From: Agroathelia rolfsii | Taxonomy: Eukaryota; Basidiomycota; Agaricomycetes; Amylocorticiales; Amylocorticiaceae | DNA length: 64,000 bases | Direction: 5' to 3' | Assembly: GCA_018343915.1 (NCBI GenBank) | Contig: JABRWF010000001.1 | Coordinates: 2,356,001 to 2,420,000, forward strand | Made by a program: the position numbers and the translations under genes | The notes under the pieces: model-generated | Told to the model about the DNA's origin: nothing | Database searches by the model: none | The model's input: the letters and a program-made list of their open reading frames with translations, nothing else | Shown here: piece by piece, positions 61,276 to 64,000 of the stretch | Position numbering within the stretch: position 1 is the stretch's first letter | How the letters are laid out: each line of letters opens with the position of its first letter

Positions 61276-63417
61276 ATGACTTCAGAACAAACTTGGCAGC
61301 AGATAGTTGCAGAGAAGAAAGCACGTCAGGAGCAGTCTATTCCCAAGGAATGGAGGATTACACCTCCGGACGCTTCTGTCCTGGACGTTAGCTCGTTGCC
61401 CGAGTCGTTTGGCAAATTGACGACAAAGGAGATCGACATTACGAACACGAACGTGGAGGATTTGTTAGCTAAGTTGGCCAAGTCAGAGCTAACTTCAGTC
61501 GAAGTCACAACCGCATTCTACAAGCGAGCGATCATTGCACATCAATTGGTCTGTTTCGATGAATGGTCATCATTCTCCAATCTCGAGTTCATTGCACTTC
61601 GTAGACAAACTGCCTTACAGAAATATTTGTTGACCATGCCTTGGAACGTGCGGCACAAGTCGATAAGCATCTAAAAGAAACAGGCCAAGTCATTGGTCCT
61701 TTGCATGGCCTTCCCATTTCATTAAAGGTTTGCCTACACTGTTGTATCGGCCCACTGGCGGGTCTTCACTGAACAGCAACCGTAGGACCAGATCAGCATC
61801 AAGGGACTGGAGACAACAATGGGTAAAGTTGATCGTTCGCACACCTCTGCATTCATATTGACTTTGGATTAGGCTATGTCTCATGGATTGGGAAATATGC
61901 GGAGAAGCATGCGGTTCTTACACAAATGTTATATGCAGCAGGTGCTGTGCCATTCGTTCGCACCAATGTCCCGCAGACTTTGATGGTATGCGAGCAGCAT
62001 CTAGACATGAAGCCTGCTAATATAATGCGTTCCTCAGTGGCCCGAAACATTTAACAACGTCTTCGGTCGCACAGTGAATCCTTTCAATCGATCGCTTACC
62101 AGTGGCGGATCATCCGGAGGAGAGGGCGCTCTTATCGCCCTGAATGGTAGTCCACTGGGCGTTGGTTCTGATGTTGGAGGTAGTGTGCGGATCCCATCGT
62201 CGTTCAATGGCCTTTACGGGTATGTGTCTCAGTTGTATATTTAATATCCTACTAAGATCCTGTAATTAGGTTACGCCCATCTTATGGTCGCATTCCATAT
62301 GCTGGTTCAATGAATTCACTTCTGGGACAGGAATCCATTCCTTCGGTACTCGGACCTATGTCCCACAGCATTGGAGGGGTCAAGGAGTTTATGAAGGCTG
62401 TTCTGGCCCAGAAGCCATGGCTTTTGGATCCCCTCTGCGTGAGAAAGAGTTGGGATGAAGACGCTTATCGTCTTAGCGAACATGGCCACGGAAACAAACT
62501 ATGCTTTGGAATATATTGGAGTGATGGCGTTAGATATCCGCATCCGCCCATACTCAGGGCCCTGGCAGAGACTCAAAAAGCTCTGATTGCGGCTGGTCAC
62601 ACAGTCGTTAACTGGGAGCCCCCGATCCATCTTCATGGACAAATATGTGAAAGCGCTGTATGTTTATACACTCCCATTACGATTCAAGTGGCTTGACTTG
62701 ACGTGTCTATTGCAGGGGGCCATTTGGGATGCTGGCGCATTGCAAGATTATTTAGCGACGACGGCGCCCACCAAAGAGCCTATCATTGAGACCATGGCTA
62801 TTGAAGCCGCTGACTTATCGGATGAGACCGCTGACTTCCGCCCCTCCGAGAAAAACGTAACCGCTTATGAACTCTGGCAGTTGCATCGAATCAAAGCAGA
62901 ACACAGGCAGCACTATCTTGACCTGTTGAATGATTCTGTCAAGATAACTGGGACAGGTAGACCTATAGATGCAATCATCAGTCCAGTTGCACCATACCCA
63001 GCGCCTCCACACGGTATGAATAGGTAGGACCTTCAGCGTATAACTCTTTATCAGAAGTCTAATTGCGTACAGAAACGTCAATTATACTGTGCTGTGGAAT
63101 GTTCTCGATTATGCTGCATGCACGTTCCCTGTCATCCATGTCGATCAACATTTAGATGCCAAGCAACCACGACAAGAATTCTATGGCGATGTCGATAAGG
63201 CACATTACGAGTTCTGTAAGTAAATGAAGTCTACACAGCTTACCAATATAATAACAACATTTACCCAGACAATCCAAAGAGATTTGAGAATGCCCCTGTC
63301 GGGTTACAGGTTGTTGGGCGCACGCTTGAAGAGGAAGCAGTAATCGCAATGACAGAGATCGTTGCTCAGGCACTCAAGGAAGTTCCTTTGACAGAGGGGA
63401 AACTTGCGCATAACTGA
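61276..63417 (+). CDS. amidase-signature-family enzyme (general amidase/acetamidase-like)
   Basis: Starts at MTSEQTWQQIVAEKKAR and ends in GKLAHN with the TGA at 63,415-63,417; about nine introns. The Ser-cisSer-Lys triad is all visible: Lys in GPLHGLPISLKDQ, the cis-Ser in TSGGSSGGEGALI, and the nucleophilic Ser in GSDVGGSVRIPSSF. GLRPSYGRIPYAG and ISPVAPYPAPPHG later are also typical of the fungal general amidases. These hydrolyse short-chain or aromatic amides to acid and ammonia, useful for nitrogen supply. No signal peptide is seen at the chosen ATG. A longer start at 61,171 would add a hydrophobic segment (IIVVLFLFTPICAPV), so a membrane-anchored form cannot be ruled out. Confidence 0.9.
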
Positions 63418-63499
63418 GATAGTTATGGTGTTTTGAATACGAAACTATTTGTGAAATACAGTGATTACATTAAATAAACAAAACAATTCGAAAATCTAA

Positions 63500-64000
63500 C
63501 TAGCTGCGGAGTTCGTTCACAAAAACACCTACTGCTCCCATACCACTACCGACGCACATACTGGTGCAAAGCAAGCGGCCATCTGTTCTCTTGAGTTGCG
63601 CAAGCCCAGTGACAACTTGACGTGTGCCGGCTGTCGTTAAAATGTAAGTATCAAATACAGCAGGGCAGAGGAGATTACATACTCATGCCCAGAGGATGTG
63701 TGATAGCAATTGAGCCGCCACTTCAAATATCCGGTTAAGCACTACGCTCCAAAGTTGCATAGGCATAGGTACTCACTTGGGATTTATCTTATCAATAGAT
63801 ATGCCTAGCTCTTCAACACAGTAAGCGAACTGTGAAGCAAAAGCTTCATTGATCTGCGAAATATTTTACTCATCAACGTGAAGCATTAGGGACAAAAGAC
63901 AAATTTACTCACTTCCCAAACGTCAATATCTTCTTTCGATAATCCTAACTGTCCGAGGATCTTGGGGATAGCCATTACAGGTGCAATTCCCATGTACCTG
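63500..64000 (-). CDS. 3-ketoacyl-CoA thiolase, 3' part only
   Basis: The gene runs off the right edge; only the C-terminal third is in the window, ending in FVNELRS at 63,500-63,502. Visible motifs are YMGIAPVMAIPKILGQLGL, NEAFASQFAYCVEEL, NPNGGSIAITHPLGMTGTRQ and LLCTSMCVGSGMG. The NEAFA, HPLG and CxGxGMG strings supply the conserved residues of the thiolase C-terminal half, including the catalytic His of HPLG and the second Cys. THPLG replaces the more common GHPLG. Such enzymes release acetyl-CoA in beta-oxidation, mostly in peroxisomes in fungi; targeting would be at the missing N-terminus or cannot be seen. It converges on the amidase with an 82-base gap. Confidence 0.92.

Overview
This is a piece of a nuclear chromosome from a filamentous basidiomycete, most likely an agaricomycete. 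The evidence is dense genes on both strands, many introns of about 50-70 nt (some genes have more than ten), a heptahelical DUF6534-type membrane protein, an F-box/LRR-like protein of the kind that is abundant in mushroom-forming fungi, a PDR-type ABC transporter and fungal PL8 and alginate-lyase-like enzymes. I see no bacterial operons, CRISPR arrays, tRNAs, rRNAs or intact transposons. All gene models come from joining exons by eye, using GT-AG (rarely GC-AG) borders, reading phase and known family motifs.

Layout. 1-12 kb: a GFA-type zinc enzyme, a 14-exon rhomboid protease, a Mei2-like RNA-binding protein, a Rab5-type GTPase and an F-box protein. 12-20 kb: a PDR/ABCG multidrug transporter, then an EF-hand secretory protein related to Ssp120. 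20-31 kb: the Golgi protein Dop1, an acidic AT-hook-like nuclear protein and a possible glycosyltransferase-like protein. 31-38 kb: a secreted CAP/PR-1 protein with a long Ser/Thr stalk, EMC7, a gene-poor 1.8 kb stretch and a small unknown protein. 38-46 kb: the DUF6534 protein, Utp23, a four-unit polyubiquitin, WDR5/Swd3 and eIF3k. 46-53 kb: an AVT-type vacuolar amino-acid transporter and the ISWI partner Itc1/ACF1. 54-59 kb: two tandem polysaccharide lyases (alginate-lyase-like and PL8). 59-64 kb: ribosomal protein uS3, an amidase and the 3' end of a 3-ketoacyl-CoA thiolase.

How the genes relate. Most are unlinked housekeeping genes. Several serve the secretory and endosomal pathway (Rab5, Dop1, EMC7, Ssp120-like, rhomboid), and three serve chromatin or ribosome assembly (WDR5, Itc1, Utp23). 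The one functional cluster I can argue for is the lyase pair at 54.2-59.4 kb: two genes on the same strand, 251 bp apart, both in families that cleave uronic-acid-containing polysaccharides. The first has a signal peptide and a His-rich insertion; the second appears to have none.

The most unusual structural signals are very small exons (5, 6, 10 and 15 nt) in three unrelated genes, three GC-AG introns within two genes, a perfect four-run G tract, a 134-bp divergent promoter between WDR5 and eIF3k, and a paired bZIP-type site upstream of polyubiquitin.
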